A stretch of 64,000 nucleotides of DNA from Microbotryomycetes sp. JL201. Taxonomy: Eukaryota > Basidiomycota > Microbotryomycetes. Below the pieces are notes generated by a model. It ran no database searches. It saw only the letters and a list, made by a program, of their open reading frames with translations, and had not been told where the DNA came from. Within the stretch, counting starts at the first letter, position 1. Every line of letters begins with the position of its first letter. The translations under genes and the position numbers were made by a program. Location: positions 186,001 through 250,000 of the forward strand of contig JAQYUZ010000007.1 in assembly GCA_033819885.1 (NCBI GenBank), in the 5' to 3' direction. Below, one piece after another: positions 9,569-21,886 of the stretch.

Positions 9569-12500
9569 TCAGTCTTGCTTTCCATTTGTCGACGCAGACC
9601 CGGCTCCACCTGGCATCCCGCTAAAGAACGACGTCCACGAGTCTGTAATTCGAAACGATCCGGCCCCAGAATGAGATAATGTCAATATCTGTATGTTTGA
9701 CATTTCTCCCTCATCGAGATCACAAGTGAACAGACTCACTCCAGTCGAGTACTCCTTCGCCTGGGAACAAGCTAGGCGTACCGTCACCCAACGTTCCAAA
9801 CGGATCGAATTGATTTGCAGGCGCGGCTTGAGTCAACGGATTATTCAAAGTTGGATTGAAATTGACGTCACTTCCGAAGAATGACATGAGTTCGGCGTTG
9901 ACATCTGTCGTGGATGTTGTTGAGGGCGGGTCTATTGTCGTAATTGAGGCTTCGTTGCTATTGGAAACAGCGGGCTGTGTCATGTCTTGTGGGCTAGAAA
10001 CAAAAGAGTTTGAGCCGGATGTAGAGACGCTCGTCGCTGTGATCATCGGCGCCAATGTTGTCAAAGAGCCGCCGGCGTGAGCGTTCGTCCCGGAAGCGCT
10101 TGCATCGTCACCTGATGTACGAGTCGTTCTGAAGCTTTGCGCATATGTTCCTGAAGTTGACGCTTGAGCCGGATTCGAAGGCGAAACTGGAGACCCTTTT
10201 TGACGGTCCGACGAAGAGACGAGGTAGGTTGTGATGCCGTCCTTTTTGACCCGCACGTGCCAGTCTTGTTCGCTGTTAAGGACGCAACATCAGCTCAGAT
10301 AGTTGCAGGGCTTCCGAAACAAGTGGACACGCACCGCTGTCGTACACCGACTGTCGGATTCAGAGTGGTCACAGCCGTTGACCCCGTAGACGCCGGTGAC
10401 AAGCCGTCTGCTGCGTCCGGCGCCCAAGTCCCAACACTTGTCGCAGTGTGATACAGCAAGTGAGTAATCTCAGCAATCTTGTGCCGCAGATGTGTCTCGC
10501 CTTCGGGAATGACGAGACGCTGAAACAATATGGCATCGGTCAGAGATACAATCTAGCACAGCGTTGTCGCCAACGAACCTTCATGACGTCTCTGGCGAGC
10601 CTCAGGGTAGCAAGCGATTGCGCATCGCGCTTGCGAATGTGCGAGTGATACTGATCATAGCTTTGCTGTCAGTCGGCAACCAAAGATCGATAAGGAGGAA
10701 AAAGGCTCACCTGCACGAGACTGCAGATAAAAAAGCCATATATGCCGACAAACCAACCTGTGGCACATGCGACGCGTCAGCATCAACTGTCGCGCGAGAA
10801 ATCTTCCGACCTACCCTCGAGGACGTGCTCGTTCTTGTCAACAAATTCAATCGCTTCCCGGCTTTCTGTCTCTACTTTGGCCCAAGCGACGGTTCCGACG
10901 GACACGTTGGCAAAACGTTCCGGCAATTGGAACGAGATGCGCATGAATGGCCGGGTGACGAGAAAGCGGACTGGAATGTACAGCAAGTGTAGGAAACCTG
11001 AATGCAGCACTTGACCTGTCAGCTTTTTGAAGATTGCCATCTGAAGCTCGAGGCGAAAGCGGACCTTGTTGTGGCGTCGATTTGAGGCCTTGAAATCGCA
11101 ACTCGTCCGGCAAATTTTCTACCCAGCTGCGACGATTGACATTCAGGAAATCAAGCGCGTTACACCCACTCATCCGGCTCACGAAGCGAGATCCGCGATC
11201 AACGAGGTCGCGTCCTCAGCAGACAATGTCAAGATACCAGCTGCGGATTGAGAACTGGAATCAGATTGTCGCTGAGAGAAAAACGGAGAGTCACTAACTA
11301 GGCGAGTATATGCCCTTCAGGATGCGGCCCAACAATATTGACAAGGACAGCAAAGCGCCGTTGAATAGGAATGGTCGTTGATCAGCTTTGACTGGCTGTC
11401 CGGGACGGATGTCGTGAACGGAAGGCAGCATCGTGTCGCAATCGGCTAGGTCAATCATCATCGGTTGTCCGTACTGCCCACGCGCGCGAGATGAGTCAAA
11501 ATGCTTCTGCGCCCGTACCAACGCAGACGTACAATAGCAGCAGTCCATCTGTCTGCAATGACGCATCCTCCCCAAACTCGCCGTCGCAATTCCGTATGGT
11601 CCGCTTCAGTGCCCGACTTTGTCTCGCTACCGAGTTTCCGGTGCAGACCGAGGTCTTGTGCCATTCTAATGGCGAGACCCAACATGTTCCAAGTTTTGCT
11701 CGCTGCGGTCCCCTTCTCTAATTCGAAAGAGAAAGCGTATACAAGCAGGGCTTGTATGTTGCTGATGAGCGAGTTGTCGAGCAAGTCTTGTTCTCGCAGA
11801 GCAGCTGTCGGCCATTCGTCAGTCATTGGGCGCGGGCGACGGCACTCCGAGCCCAGCTCACCTCGTATCGACCCCTTGATCGTACGGAGGATGGCAGGAG
11901 CAACGTGATGCGACAAGGCTGAGATGCCGCACAAGCAATTAAACAGCAAGATTGACGGATTACCAGTGGCAGCAAAGTCTGCCCTCGACACGACGGGAAA
12001 GTGGGCCGAGTGAGTGTCAAAGTAGTAGTTGAGGAGTTGCTCGGCCACTCCTGTCTCAAGACCTTGGATTGCAGGTGGACCCGACTGGTTGATCGGGTCG
12101 CCATCCCCGCACGACACGACACGAATAAAGCCGTCCCCAGAATCGTCGACCGTCAATGTCTGGGAATATTTCGAGTCGACTGGAACCTGTCGACCGGACC
12201 GTTAGCTTCTGATTCAGACGAGTTTTGTCGCAAGGACCTACCATTCGCTCTGTTGGGAACGTCGAAGTCTATGGGATTGCGACGTGAAGTCAGCCCTAAG
12301 GCATACTTGAAACCGAAATGACTCTCGACTTGCCGAATGCATAAGGTGAGAGATGGATGTCGGGCCGACAATCCTGGCCTCTTTTCTCGGTCCCGCATGA
12401 CTGTGACCGTCTGAGCCGGTCGAGTCTGATCTCTGCGGCGCGTCTAGCGGAAAGATTTGTCCGGCGCTGGACTGCGAAGGCAGACTCTGAATCGGAGGCG

Positions 12501-13340
12501 AAGAGGCCGATCCGTGATAGTTGTTGGCCGATAGGTTGGCAAGGGATGTTTCTTTCTGACGTGCGCGCTTCCAGCGAGTTTCTTGGATCGGCAGAAACTG
12601 CAAGGCGAGCGAAAGCGTCAGATACGAAGCCTGACTATTTCGATGCCTCGATCAAGCAAAGGCCCGACTTACCCATGTGCACTCGGTATTGTGCTGCTTG
12701 CAGTGCACACATATTGGCGGTTCGGCGTCTGGAACAGCGTCGCACCTGTCGTACGTTTGATCCCACAGGTCAGTGAGCGCAATCCGAGGACAGGCAGAGA
12801 CAGAGGCGGGGATGCAACGCGCTGTGAGATTGCGCCGAGATCAGCAAAGTGGTAAGCTTGCCTTATCTTCTTTCTTCTACACGAGTCGCACGCCCTTGGA
12901 GTCTTTGGTCGCTTCTTCTTGGCTGGTTCGCCGTCCTCGCCTGCTCGCTCGTCGCCCTCGCCGGCGGCAATCGAGCCTGCTCCGTCCGAAGCCGATGTCT
13001 TTCGCTTGAACTGACTCTGACTCGTGCTGCCTGACGACGTTGTGCGCTCAAAGCTCGGCTGTCGCGGAAGAGATGCAAGTGCTGCCGCGCTCGAGCCGGC
13101 CGCTGATGACACGAGCGCATCAAACGCGCCAAACAGCTGCGGAGGTGCAGGTGAAGGCATCATGTGTGATGACGAGGACATGGACGAGGGCGCTGCTGCC
13201 GCCATAGCCGAAGCGCTCGAGCCACCCAAAGCCAGAGACTCTGACACGTTCGCGGTCGTGTATAGCAGCGGAGGCAGCATAGGCAGCTGGACCACGTCCT
13301 CCGAGCGCTGATCCGGCTGCCCACTCGGCGCGCTGCTCAT
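9569..13340 (-). CDS. Zn2Cys6 fungal transcription factor
   Basis: This is a nuclear sequence-specific regulator. The start is the ATG at 13340. A Ser-rich N-terminus and a basic stretch lead into the binuclear zinc cluster [14 protein letters not shown], which continues through [13 protein letters not shown]. The cluster is split by a GC-AG intron (12746-12861). After [11 protein letters not shown] comes the SISHLMHS motif and then the fungal-trans regulatory domain ([73 protein letters not shown]). The tail is Ser/Thr-rich and acidic and ends [11 protein letters not shown] after an intron at 9643-9739, reaching the stop at 9569. At least nine exons are needed; the joins around 12200-12330 and 10500-11290 are not fully resolved. 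The regulated pathway cannot be read from the sequence. Confidence 0.82.
12746..12861 (-). other. GC-AG intron inside the zinc cluster
   Basis: The donor is AG|GCAAGC and the acceptor GACAG|G. Joining the flanks restores [14 protein letters not shown] in the Zn2Cys6 motif. No GT lies near the exon end that would keep the frame, so the donor is GC by necessity. Confidence 0.85.
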
Positions 13341-13376
13341 GCTCCCCACACAGCCGGCGGGTCGGACAAAATGACT

Positions 13377-13388
13377 CGCGCGCGCGCG
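13377..13388. repeat. (CG)6 run upstream of the transcription factor start
   Basis: Six uninterrupted CG dinucleotides lie 37 bp before the ATG at 13340. Similar runs occur in two other promoters of this window (2541-2550, 45693-45706). Confidence 0.8.
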
Positions 13389-13480
13389 GATTTCGGCTTT
13401 TGTGTGGGGCCAATATTCTTGAAAATGAATGCAGTATAAAATGGGATTCCTGTTTTGAGGATATTACTCTATCAACCCCT

Positions 13481-14682
13481 CTATTGCACCTTGTCTTGAA
13501 TCTTGTCGGTAGCACGTCTTGCCGCCTCTGCCTGCGTCTGATGCGTGCCAGACCCGCGCACAACGTCATGAATCCCATTTGCGCACTTGAACAGGCCGAG
13601 AAGCACTGGAATCATACACAGGTAGAACAATGACCGCGCGACAGGCGGCATATGATCTGATGGCAAAGCAGCATCGCTCAGACGAATCGTCTCCATATGA
13701 TGCCTGCTTGGCGGCGTTCAGACTTACCGAGGAAAGGATAAGGGAAATGCTTGTTTTGTGCTGCTGCGTACTCCATCCATGCTGCATCATTGCCACCAGC
13801 GTCAGCTTCCGCCACGCAGAGACAACAGCCCTCAGTACACCGCTTCAAGTCGATGCTCACTCGTGTATGCCAACGTGCCGAGCGCAGAAATCAACAACGG
13901 ATTCACGCTCTTGGACATGCGAGGGCTGAATACCAAAAAGTCGATCCTGAACGAAGTAGAATGCGCTGAGAGTCAGCTTACTCGGGCAGGATCCGAAAGT
14001 CCAAAGTCCGGCTTACCACAAGAAGAGTGCGGGTAGTGCATGGATAGAGATGTCTATTGTCTCGTCTTTGTGTGAGCGCGATCCACGATTCAAACGTGAG
14101 ACCCAGGAGTTCGCTCACCGAGGAACAAAGGAATCTTGAACATTGTCCCTGGCGGCGTCAACAATTTTGGGTCGTAAAACTGCATACCCCAATACAGAAC
14201 AGACACGAGTCCCTCGACGGGCACGGCCAAAACGCTCAAGCTTGTTTTGATCGTATCAAACAGCTTGACGGAAGGCATCATGTCTTTGAAAATCGCGCTC
14301 GCAAATGTCATTGTAGAGATGGCGAGGCTGAGAGAATTAGATGTGGTCGTCAATCGTCAATAACAGTCACGTTGGCGGCCCTACGTCATTGCTTCGAACA
14401 TGACTCTCACCTGAGCACGGTCAGGAACGACCACTGTCCACCAAACTGCGAATCCATGTACGCTTTCACTTCTGTTGGCTGCCACAACAACCTGAACGCA
14501 TTGACGTGAAACCCGAGCGCGACAACGTGCAACAAAAACGCCGGCACAGTTGCAGGCGAAGACGATGGCACATATTGTCCGTTGCCGTCCATATGAGCAG
14601 TGTATCGAGCAGGCAAAGACGACTTGCGCGCCATGCTCGAGTACTGACGAGCAAAGTGGGTTGACCCCAAAGGCCGAGGCAT
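13481..14682 (-). CDS. AIG1/FAR-17a family integral membrane protein
   Basis: Six exons give 277 residues: 14682-14411, 14327-14119, 14053-14017, 13946-13861, 13781-13728 and 13656-13481. All junctions keep phase. Hydrophobic helices include FLLHVVALGFHVNAFRLLW, LAVPVEGLVSVLYWGMQFYD, DISIHALPALFLWIDFLVF and SLFYLCMIPVLLGLFKC. The family hallmarks are FGGQWSFLTVL, the HALPALFLWIDF helix with its conserved His, and NKHFPYPFL. Human AIG1 and ADTRP of this fold are threonine hydrolases for fatty-acid esters of hydroxy fatty acids, so a similar membrane esterase role is possible but inferred. A second in-frame ATG at 14634 could also be the start. It lies 83 bp downstream of PRP28 and 140 bp upstream of the transcription factor, all on the minus strand. 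Confidence 0.82.
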
Positions 14683-14765
14683 CGGAGCGCACGTGAAACA
14701 CAGGCACAAGAATATACAACAATCATTGCAGCAAAACTCGTCATCCAATAACTAGAACGAAGTGA

Positions 14766-17700
14766 TCATCCCTCGAGATCGGCAGCCTGTCGCCTCATGG
14801 CCGTCGTCACACGCGATTGAGCAGCCGGATGCCTCGCCAACTCTGGAGGGACCTTCGACACTGGCGACTTTGACAATTCTTGCTTAAGGTCGTAAAACAT
14901 GTCGGAATCTGTCTCTTGCAAGAACGTGACGGCGACACCCGTCTTGCCGGCACGACCTGTGCGACCGATCCTGTGAATGTAAGCCTCGATGTGGTTCGAC
15001 ATCTGATAGTTGATGACCAATGAGACGTCGGGAACGTCGATACCACGACCAGCGAGATCGGTCGCAACGAGCACGTCCGTCTCGCCCGACCGCAAGCTTT
15101 CGAGCGCGGCCTCGCGCTGCTCTTGGTTCTTGCCAGAATGCAGTGTTGTTGAACTCCACTGCGAAGTGCGTCCATGTCAGAGCACGATCGCACATAGCCG
15201 GTCGATCCGGGCAGAAATTGACTTACCCTGGCCTTCTGCAAATCCTTCTGGAGCATGTCGGCCGCCTTCTTCTGGTTGCAAAAGACAATGATCGGCGGAT
15301 CGAAACCTCCATTGTTGAGAATGTCGAGCAAACGAGCTCTGTGCTCACCCAGCACGTCAGAATACTGGCGTACAGCGTGCGGTATGATTTGATCACGCAC
15401 TTTTTCTTTTCCTCGCTCGCGATAAACTCGACGCGCTGCTCAACAGTGTCGACGGCTTGACCTGCAACACCAATGGTGACGACGGCCGGTCGCCTCAGAT
15501 ACTTCTTTGTCAAACGTTCGACGGCAGGCGGCATCGTCGCCGAAAACATGACCTTCACGAGGCGGGACGTCAGCCAGCGTGCTATGACGAGTAAACCGGA
15601 TCGAGGACTGACTGTCTGCCTGTACATGATCAGCGTTGCATCTCCGACTTCCCCTTCTGGCGGCTCGATCATGTGGTTCATTTTGTCCGGGTCTGCCGCG
15701 TCGTCCGTGTCGGGCTTGAGGTTGCTTACCGGCAGCGAGTCGAGAATGAACGTAATGAGGTCCTCAAAGCCGAGACTGACCATCCTGTCGGCTTCGTCCA
15801 TGACGACATAAGTGCACTGACTCATGACAAGAATGCTGCGCTCAATGCAGTCCTTCAAACGACCGGGCGTGGCGATGACAATCTCTGCTCCGAAACGCAA
15901 GGAAAGTTGCTGCTCCTCGATGGCCTTTCCACCGACGATAGACACACATTTGTAGCCCATCAGTCGGCAAAACTTGTTGGTCTCGACCTCGATCTGTTGA
16001 GCCAACTCGCGAGTCGGTGCCAACACGAGGGCGTACGGGCCCTTGTGTCTGTTTTCGTCCGATAACGGCGGAAGCCTCTGGATGTAGGTGAGCATTGGAA
16101 TGACAAAAGCAGCCGTTTTACCGGAACCTGTATATCGAATCGACTCAGCTGAGCCAGATCCCGTTAGTTCTTACAGCGAAGACTGACCAGTCTCGGCGAT
16201 GCCGATCAAGTCGCGGTTTTGCAAGCCAATCGGAATAGCCTGCCTCTGAATAGGACTCGGCTCCTTATAACCAATCTCCTCGATCACATCGAGCAGTTGC
16301 TGAGGAATTGAACTCTCTTGCCATGTACGCAAAGGCAGAGGAATGTTGCCACCTGGAGCGACAATGGTCAATACATGCCCATGATCACGCGAGCGCTTCT
16401 GAAAGACTGACCACGAGCAGCAATGGCGAAATCTTCTCGGAAAATGCGCCAATCTCGCTCGCGCATCTCGGACAAGGGCTTTTCGCTCCAATGACGAGTA
16501 TCCATCGTTGCCTTCTTCTCCCTGCAGACACAAATGAATGGCGTCAGAGTGCGCGTCTGAGTTTCTGAATGCTCACTCTGCTACGTACTTCCGGCCTGCG
16601 ACAAGCTCCTTGTCGAATCCGCCGAGCATACCCCTTCCATACAACGAGATCTTTGGAGCCATTCCTTGCACGCCCTGAACTTTTGGCACGACTCCGTTCG
16701 CTGCTGGCCGCTGAGCACTGTCGCCTCTGGCTCCTTGTCCTCTTAGCGCGTCCCGAGATGTCGAAGAAGAGCTCGGGGGAATGTAGGGCGCGTACAACGG
16801 GTCAACTTCGGATGCGCCAGTGTCGTCCGCTCCATCCCAATCGAAATCGACCTTTTTGCTGCCAATTTTTGTTTTCTAGTGGACATTCACTCAAAGAATC
16901 AGCTGTCGAACGTGCCGGAATGACAGACTGCAACTGACCTTGCGCTTGTCGCCCGACTTGGCGCCAAGGTATCGCCTAGCGTTTAAGGCTGCGTTCAAAG
17001 GTACAGACGCAGTCGCAGAATTGTTGCCGTTTTGGGCCGCCATTTCTGCGAGCGTCAGTTTGGCAGGGGGTACTGGAGCTGGAGATGCCTCATCGGCAGG
17101 CGGTGGCGGTGGCGGTGGCGGCGGCGCGTCTGGCAGCGGAGGCGCCTCGCTCGCGGGCAAAGATGGTTCTGACGGGCCGGGAGTACCGACAGCAGATGTT
17201 GTCATGGACGACTGTTTGTCAATGTCCATAGCGTCGGCTGCGCCATTGCCGTTCAGAGTGGGTTCGGGCTTGACCTGCTGCGTAGATGCAGGTGACTCGC
17301 TTGGCCTACCTTGGGAGCGCCTGTCATAGTCTTGCCTGTAGCCTCTGTCTCGGTCGAGTTTCGGTCCAGTGGGTGCCCCGTCAGGCGCCCGGTGATTATT
17401 CGGCGGCGGCGGTGGCTGTCCGCTGAAACCGATTCCGTTTCTTCCTGGTGGACCTCTTCCGCCACCGTTGCGACTATCGTAAGATGAGTTTGGCCTGCGC
17501 GATGAGTAATCATAATCTCTTCTGTTGCCGTAGTCGAGCCTGTCGTCGTTGCCGCCGCCGCCGCCGCTCCCGCGCTGAAAGCCACGGTAGTCGCGCTGTT
17601 CAGATGGCGCTCCTCGATTGGTGTATCTCTCTGCCTGTGCCTTGCGTTCGAGCTCATCCCTGGCCTGCTTGGCCGCGAGTTCCTTGTCCTTTGCGGCCTC

Positions 17701-17917
17701 GACCTCGGCGGCGCGCTTGGCGAGCGCAAGCGCTTGTCGCTCTTGCTTCGTCAAGAACTTTGGCTGCACGCGCGGCATGTTAGCTCTTTGCACAGAGTGG
17801 CAATCGCCACCGGTGCGAGCTGCGGCCGAGGCGAGAAGACCGCCGACTTGCCTTTGACTGCGCCTCCTTGTCGGCTTTCTGTTTAGCCAACAGGTCTTCG
17901 ATCGACAGCGGCGCCAT
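14766..17917 (-). CDS. PRP28: DEAD-box pre-mRNA splicing helicase PRP28
   Basis: Prp28 displaces U1 snRNA from the 5' splice site so that U6 can pair, during activation of the tri-snRNP in the nucleus. The start [17 protein letters not shown] is followed by a 22-codon first exon, then [17 protein letters not shown] and an RG/Pro-rich linker. Next comes [13 protein letters not shown], the Prp28-specific linker, and the Q motif region ([16 protein letters not shown]). Helicase motifs are [47 protein letters not shown] and [10 protein letters not shown]. The C-terminus at 14766 fits the family. About eight exons are needed. Intron 1 is of GC-AG type. It is head to head with TFIP11. Confidence 0.93.
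17764..17851 (-). other. GC-AG first intron of PRP28
   Basis: The donor is AAG|GCAAGT and the acceptor GTGCAG|CC, with a GCTAAC branch site just upstream of the acceptor. The 66-nt first exon encodes 22 residues ending EAQSK and joins PKFLTKQER in phase 0. The only nearby GT would shift the frame. Confidence 0.85.
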
Positions 17918-18011
17918 GGTACTGGCGACGTGTGTGCTTGGCGCGAGGAGGAGAGAGGCCAAAGCGCACCGAGTCACTCTCGGATTTCCTTCTGCATATC
18001 GCCCGCGTGCG
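17918..18011. promoter_or_regulatory. 94-bp shared promoter of PRP28 and TFIP11
   Basis: The two ATGs are 94 bp apart in opposite directions, so both promoters and both leaders share this interval or extend into coding sequence. No TATA box is seen. Both products are spliceosome factors, which suggests balanced expression. Confidence 0.6.
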
Positions 18012-21000
18012 ATGGCCCGCCGTAAGAGCAAGCTCATGGACGACTATGGGTCTTCGGACAGCTCTGATGACGACCACGACGACGGGCGCATCGAGACAAA
18101 CGACCCGGACGAGCGCGCGGCAGACGAACTGTTTCGCAATCCTTACAACCGCGGCAAGCACAAACGACAGAGGCAAGACTTGAAGGAAGAGGGCACGTAC
18201 GGCATTTGGGCTCAGACCAGCGACGCAGACGAGCTTCGAGGCGCTGGCCCTGGAGCGCGGCGAGCAGGCGGTCCGTCGAGACGGTCCGACATGGCAAAGT
18301 GAGGCAGCAAGCATATGCCCCGACTTTGTGTTGCATCATTCACGCTGACGCGGCTGCGCCGCAGGGCTCCATCATTCGTATCCGCTGGCACAAAGTCATC
18401 AACAGCGCCCCAGGCGCCAATCGACAACCTTGCCGAAGCTCTCGCAATCGAACCAGCAAGAGAGGACGAGGAAGATGTAGCTATGGAGTTAGGCTCAAGC
18501 GACCAGGGCAGCGAAGTCGACCGGAATAACGAGTCTGACGACGACAGCTCGGACAGCGACAGTCCCGGTCGGCCAGACGATGACGAGGCCGAGCTCGCAC
18601 CAGTCCCGGGACTTGGAGGCCAGAGTCGGACAGAGGAAGACGATCCTGCAGAGACGGCAGTCGACCCGGGTGCATCTCTTGCGTTTGCCCCGCGAGGCAT
18701 TGGCGCAGGCGCCAGAGGCAGAGGTGGACTTGGGGCCGCACGCGGCGGCATCGGCACACGGACAGCAGGCGCGTCAGGCTCTGTTCCAATCTTTGCGTCG
18801 GCGACGTCCGCATCGGACATGCCTCTGGGTGGCACGCGTGCGCGGACAGACGACGACGAGAAGCAGAACGGTACCGAATCACCCATGGCCGGAGCCGCAA
18901 CACCTCGCACGGGTATAGGCTCGTCATCAGGAATCGGTGCTTCCAGAGCTGGTATCGGTGGCGGAAGAACCGGCATTGGGGCTCGGCCGCAAGTCTCGCT
19001 CGCAGACGCTGTACGAGATGAACTGGCGAGCGAACGCGCTCAAGAACCGACGACGAGCGATGTGCCAGCTCCGCCAGTCGAATATAAATCTCAAGATGAA
19101 GACTCGCAACAAGCTCCGCGTGAACGACGTTCATTTCTGCCGACCGCCACCGCGACTTCAATGTCCGCGGCCGCTCCGAAAATCATTTCCAAAAAAGAAC
19201 GTCAACACTTTGCCAAGCTCGAATCATCGGGCTCTCTCGGTCTCAAAATGCTCCAGAAGATGGGTTGGAAATCAGGAACAGGTCTCGGCATGAATGAACA
19301 AGGTATCGTAACGCCCATCGGAGAAGGTCAAAAAGTTCGAGCGGCCCGGCAAGGTTTGGCCTCGGGTGAGCGCAGCGCGGGCGCTCTAGCAGAAGAAGCA
19401 AGGAGGTCAGTCACATTGTCCGCCTGGGCGGGACGCTCTGTGCTGACTGTTTCCTTGTCGACTGAGCAGGCGTGGCGTCGAGCCAGAAGAACTCGATCGA
19501 GCGGACAAGAAGAGCCGTAAGGCTATCAGGAACACTTCTGACGTCGAGAACAAGCCGCAGAGGGACGCTTGGAAGCATTCGAAGCGGAAAGAGCCAAAGA
19601 AGAAGACGGAGTACAAGACATATGAGCAGATCGTAGCGGAATCGGGTGCGGAGGCACCAAGTGTCGGCGTGCTTGTTGACCTAACAGGGAACGCTGTGAG
19701 AGACATTCCGTGCAGCCATTCTTTGCTTGTCGATTGACAATTATTGCTTTCCAGTTGCCAGACCAGTCGCTCTCTTCTCTGCCTGCTTACGGCGCAGGCT
19801 CAGCGGATCCAACTCGACTACCAGAACTGCGGCATAATTTGACCCTCCTGACTTCGACATTCTCATCAACTTTGAATGCACTCGCCCGAGAGGGCAAAGG
19901 CGTCGAGGAAAGACGGAATCATCTGCTCTCGGAAGAGCAGAGGATCAAATCCGCCGTCGCGCAACAGGAGCAGTCAATCAGTCAATTGAAAGGCGTCATG
20001 GACGTCATTTCTAAGATCAAGCAAATAGGGACCGAAGTTGGTGAATTTCTGACGACCCTTGGTGCGAAAGAGGCAGGTCCGAAAGCGCTCTTGACGCCTT
20101 TCAATGACCACTTTGACGAGCTGCTTGGTCGGTACCCTGACGAGTACAAGACGATGCGCTTGGACGACGCTGTGGTCGGCGCGATTGCTCCAATTGTGGG
20201 TATTGGCGTTGCTAGTTCTCTCGGATGAAGGCTGAAGGAACTCTCGCATTCAGTGTCGACAATTGTTTCAATCCTGGGACCCGCTTGAGAATCCGACATA
20301 CGCTGTCGTAGAGCTCAAGAGATGGCGCAGACACTTCATGTTTGACAAGGCAGAGCCTAACTCGTCAGAACTTGACGTATTTCGATCTCGATCGTACGCG
20401 AACGGCGGTAAGTCGCGTGATCGATCAGAGGGCGACCGCGTCATGACGGCGTACGAAACGATGATGTGGACGGTCTGGCTGCCTCGTGTCCGCTCCGCCA
20501 TAAAGTGAGTCTCGTTCGTATAACCGTTCGCGCGAAGCCTTCCCGCTGAATGAGAATGTATTCCAGCAACTTGTGGTCGCCAGAGAAGCCTCTGCCTGCC
20601 GTCAACCTCTTCGTTGCGTGGTCAACATTGCTGCCGCGTTTTTTGCGAGACAATGTTCTTGACCAACTCATCCTGCCGAAAGTGTCGAAAGCGATCGACG
20701 AGTGGAGCGCCAGCCGACTACGACACGGCGGCCCTTTGCTTCACACGATTGTATTTCCCTGGCTCGAACACGCCGGCGACCGAATGGAAGAGATTCTGGA
20801 CGAGGCAAAACGCAAAGTCCGATCTTGGCTCAAGTCATGGAACGCGTCAGAGGGAGTCCCGCAAGGTCTGGATGTCTGGAAGGACGTACGTCCACAGGTC
20901 GAAAGAGACAAAGTCACAGGATGCTAACTGTCTGACGTCCAGGCCTTTCCATCGTCCGATTGGGATCCCCTCGTACTTCGACATGTCTTGCCTCAACTTG

Positions 21001-21780
21001 GCATCACTTTGCGCGAACGCTTCACAGTCAACCCCCGTGACCAAGACATGAAACCACTCGAGGCTGTTCTCGCTTGGAATCCGCTAGTGCGATCGTCCAT
21101 GATGAGCCAATTGCTCGAGACTGAATTCTTTCCGAAATGGCTGGACGCGCTCTATGTTTGGCTCACGAGCGAACCCAACCTTGAACAGGTTGCTGAATGG
21201 TGTGTCAAAGGGCTCGATAATGACCAGAATGACCAGCTAATACGCGTTGTTCGTTCGTGCGCGTTTGTCTAGGTATTCGTGGTGGAAGAGTTACTTTCCT
21301 GACGAAGTCGCGGCGCTGTCTGGCGTCAGTCGTGGTTTCAGAAAAGGTCTCGATCTGATGAACCAAGCCATGGCTCTTGGTGACGATGTCAAGTTCCGTC
21401 TCAAGCGACCGGACATTCATCGCGACAACGCTGCACAACCCTCGCAGACCTCATCGAAGTCTCAATCGCGCCCATCCACAAAATCGTCCAAAACGACGAC
21501 AAATGCACGAGGTCAGAGTGCTGCGGTTGCGGCTATCGACGAAGACGATGTATCGTTCAGGACGATTGTCGAAGACGTCGCGAGCGAGTCAAACTTGATG
21601 GTCTTGCCCTTGAACAAGACGGACGAGCGTGGGCACTCTCTGTTCAGAGTTTCATTGTCTGTTGATGGCAAGAGCGGTGTGACTGTCTACTTTGAAGACG
21701 ATGTCGTTTGGTTGGTCGAAAAGGGCCAGTCGAAACCTGTCAGCGTCGACGACATGGTCAAGCGAGCTTTGGCGAAATAA
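18012..21780 (+). CDS. TFIP11: G-patch spliceosome factor TFIP11/NTR1
   Basis: TFIP11 (yeast Ntr1/Spp382) recruits and activates the helicase Prp43 to take apart the lariat spliceosome. The N-terminus is acidic (MARRKSKLMDDYGSSDSSDD) with the TIP domain. It continues over intron 1 (18299-18364) into FVSAGT. The G-patch follows at about 19230-19350 (LGLKMLQKMGWKSGTGLGMN). A basic linker leads to the GCFC/TIP C-terminal domain: WDPLENPTYAVVELKRWR, NNLWSPEKPLPAVNLFVAW, VFPWLEHAGDRMEEIL and YSWWKSYFP. The stop is at 21780. Eight exons join in phase, with introns of 54-70 nt and donors including GTCAGT, GTGGGT and GTACGT. The C-terminal 100 residues (SLSVDGKSGVTVYFEDDVVWL) are also family-like. 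Confidence 0.9.
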
Positions 21781-21886
21781 AACATTTCAACGTATTTTGT
21801 CACTTTGACTTTACCTTGCTCCTTTTTCCCGTAAATCGATGTTGTAAAGGTCACTGCCGGGGCTTGTTCTCTCTCCTTGTCTCGAC

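Noticed and set aside
16940-17329. Open frame antisense to the PRP28 linker
   Set aside because: Its Gly/Ser/Ala runs are the reverse of the Pro/Arg-rich linker codons of PRP28.
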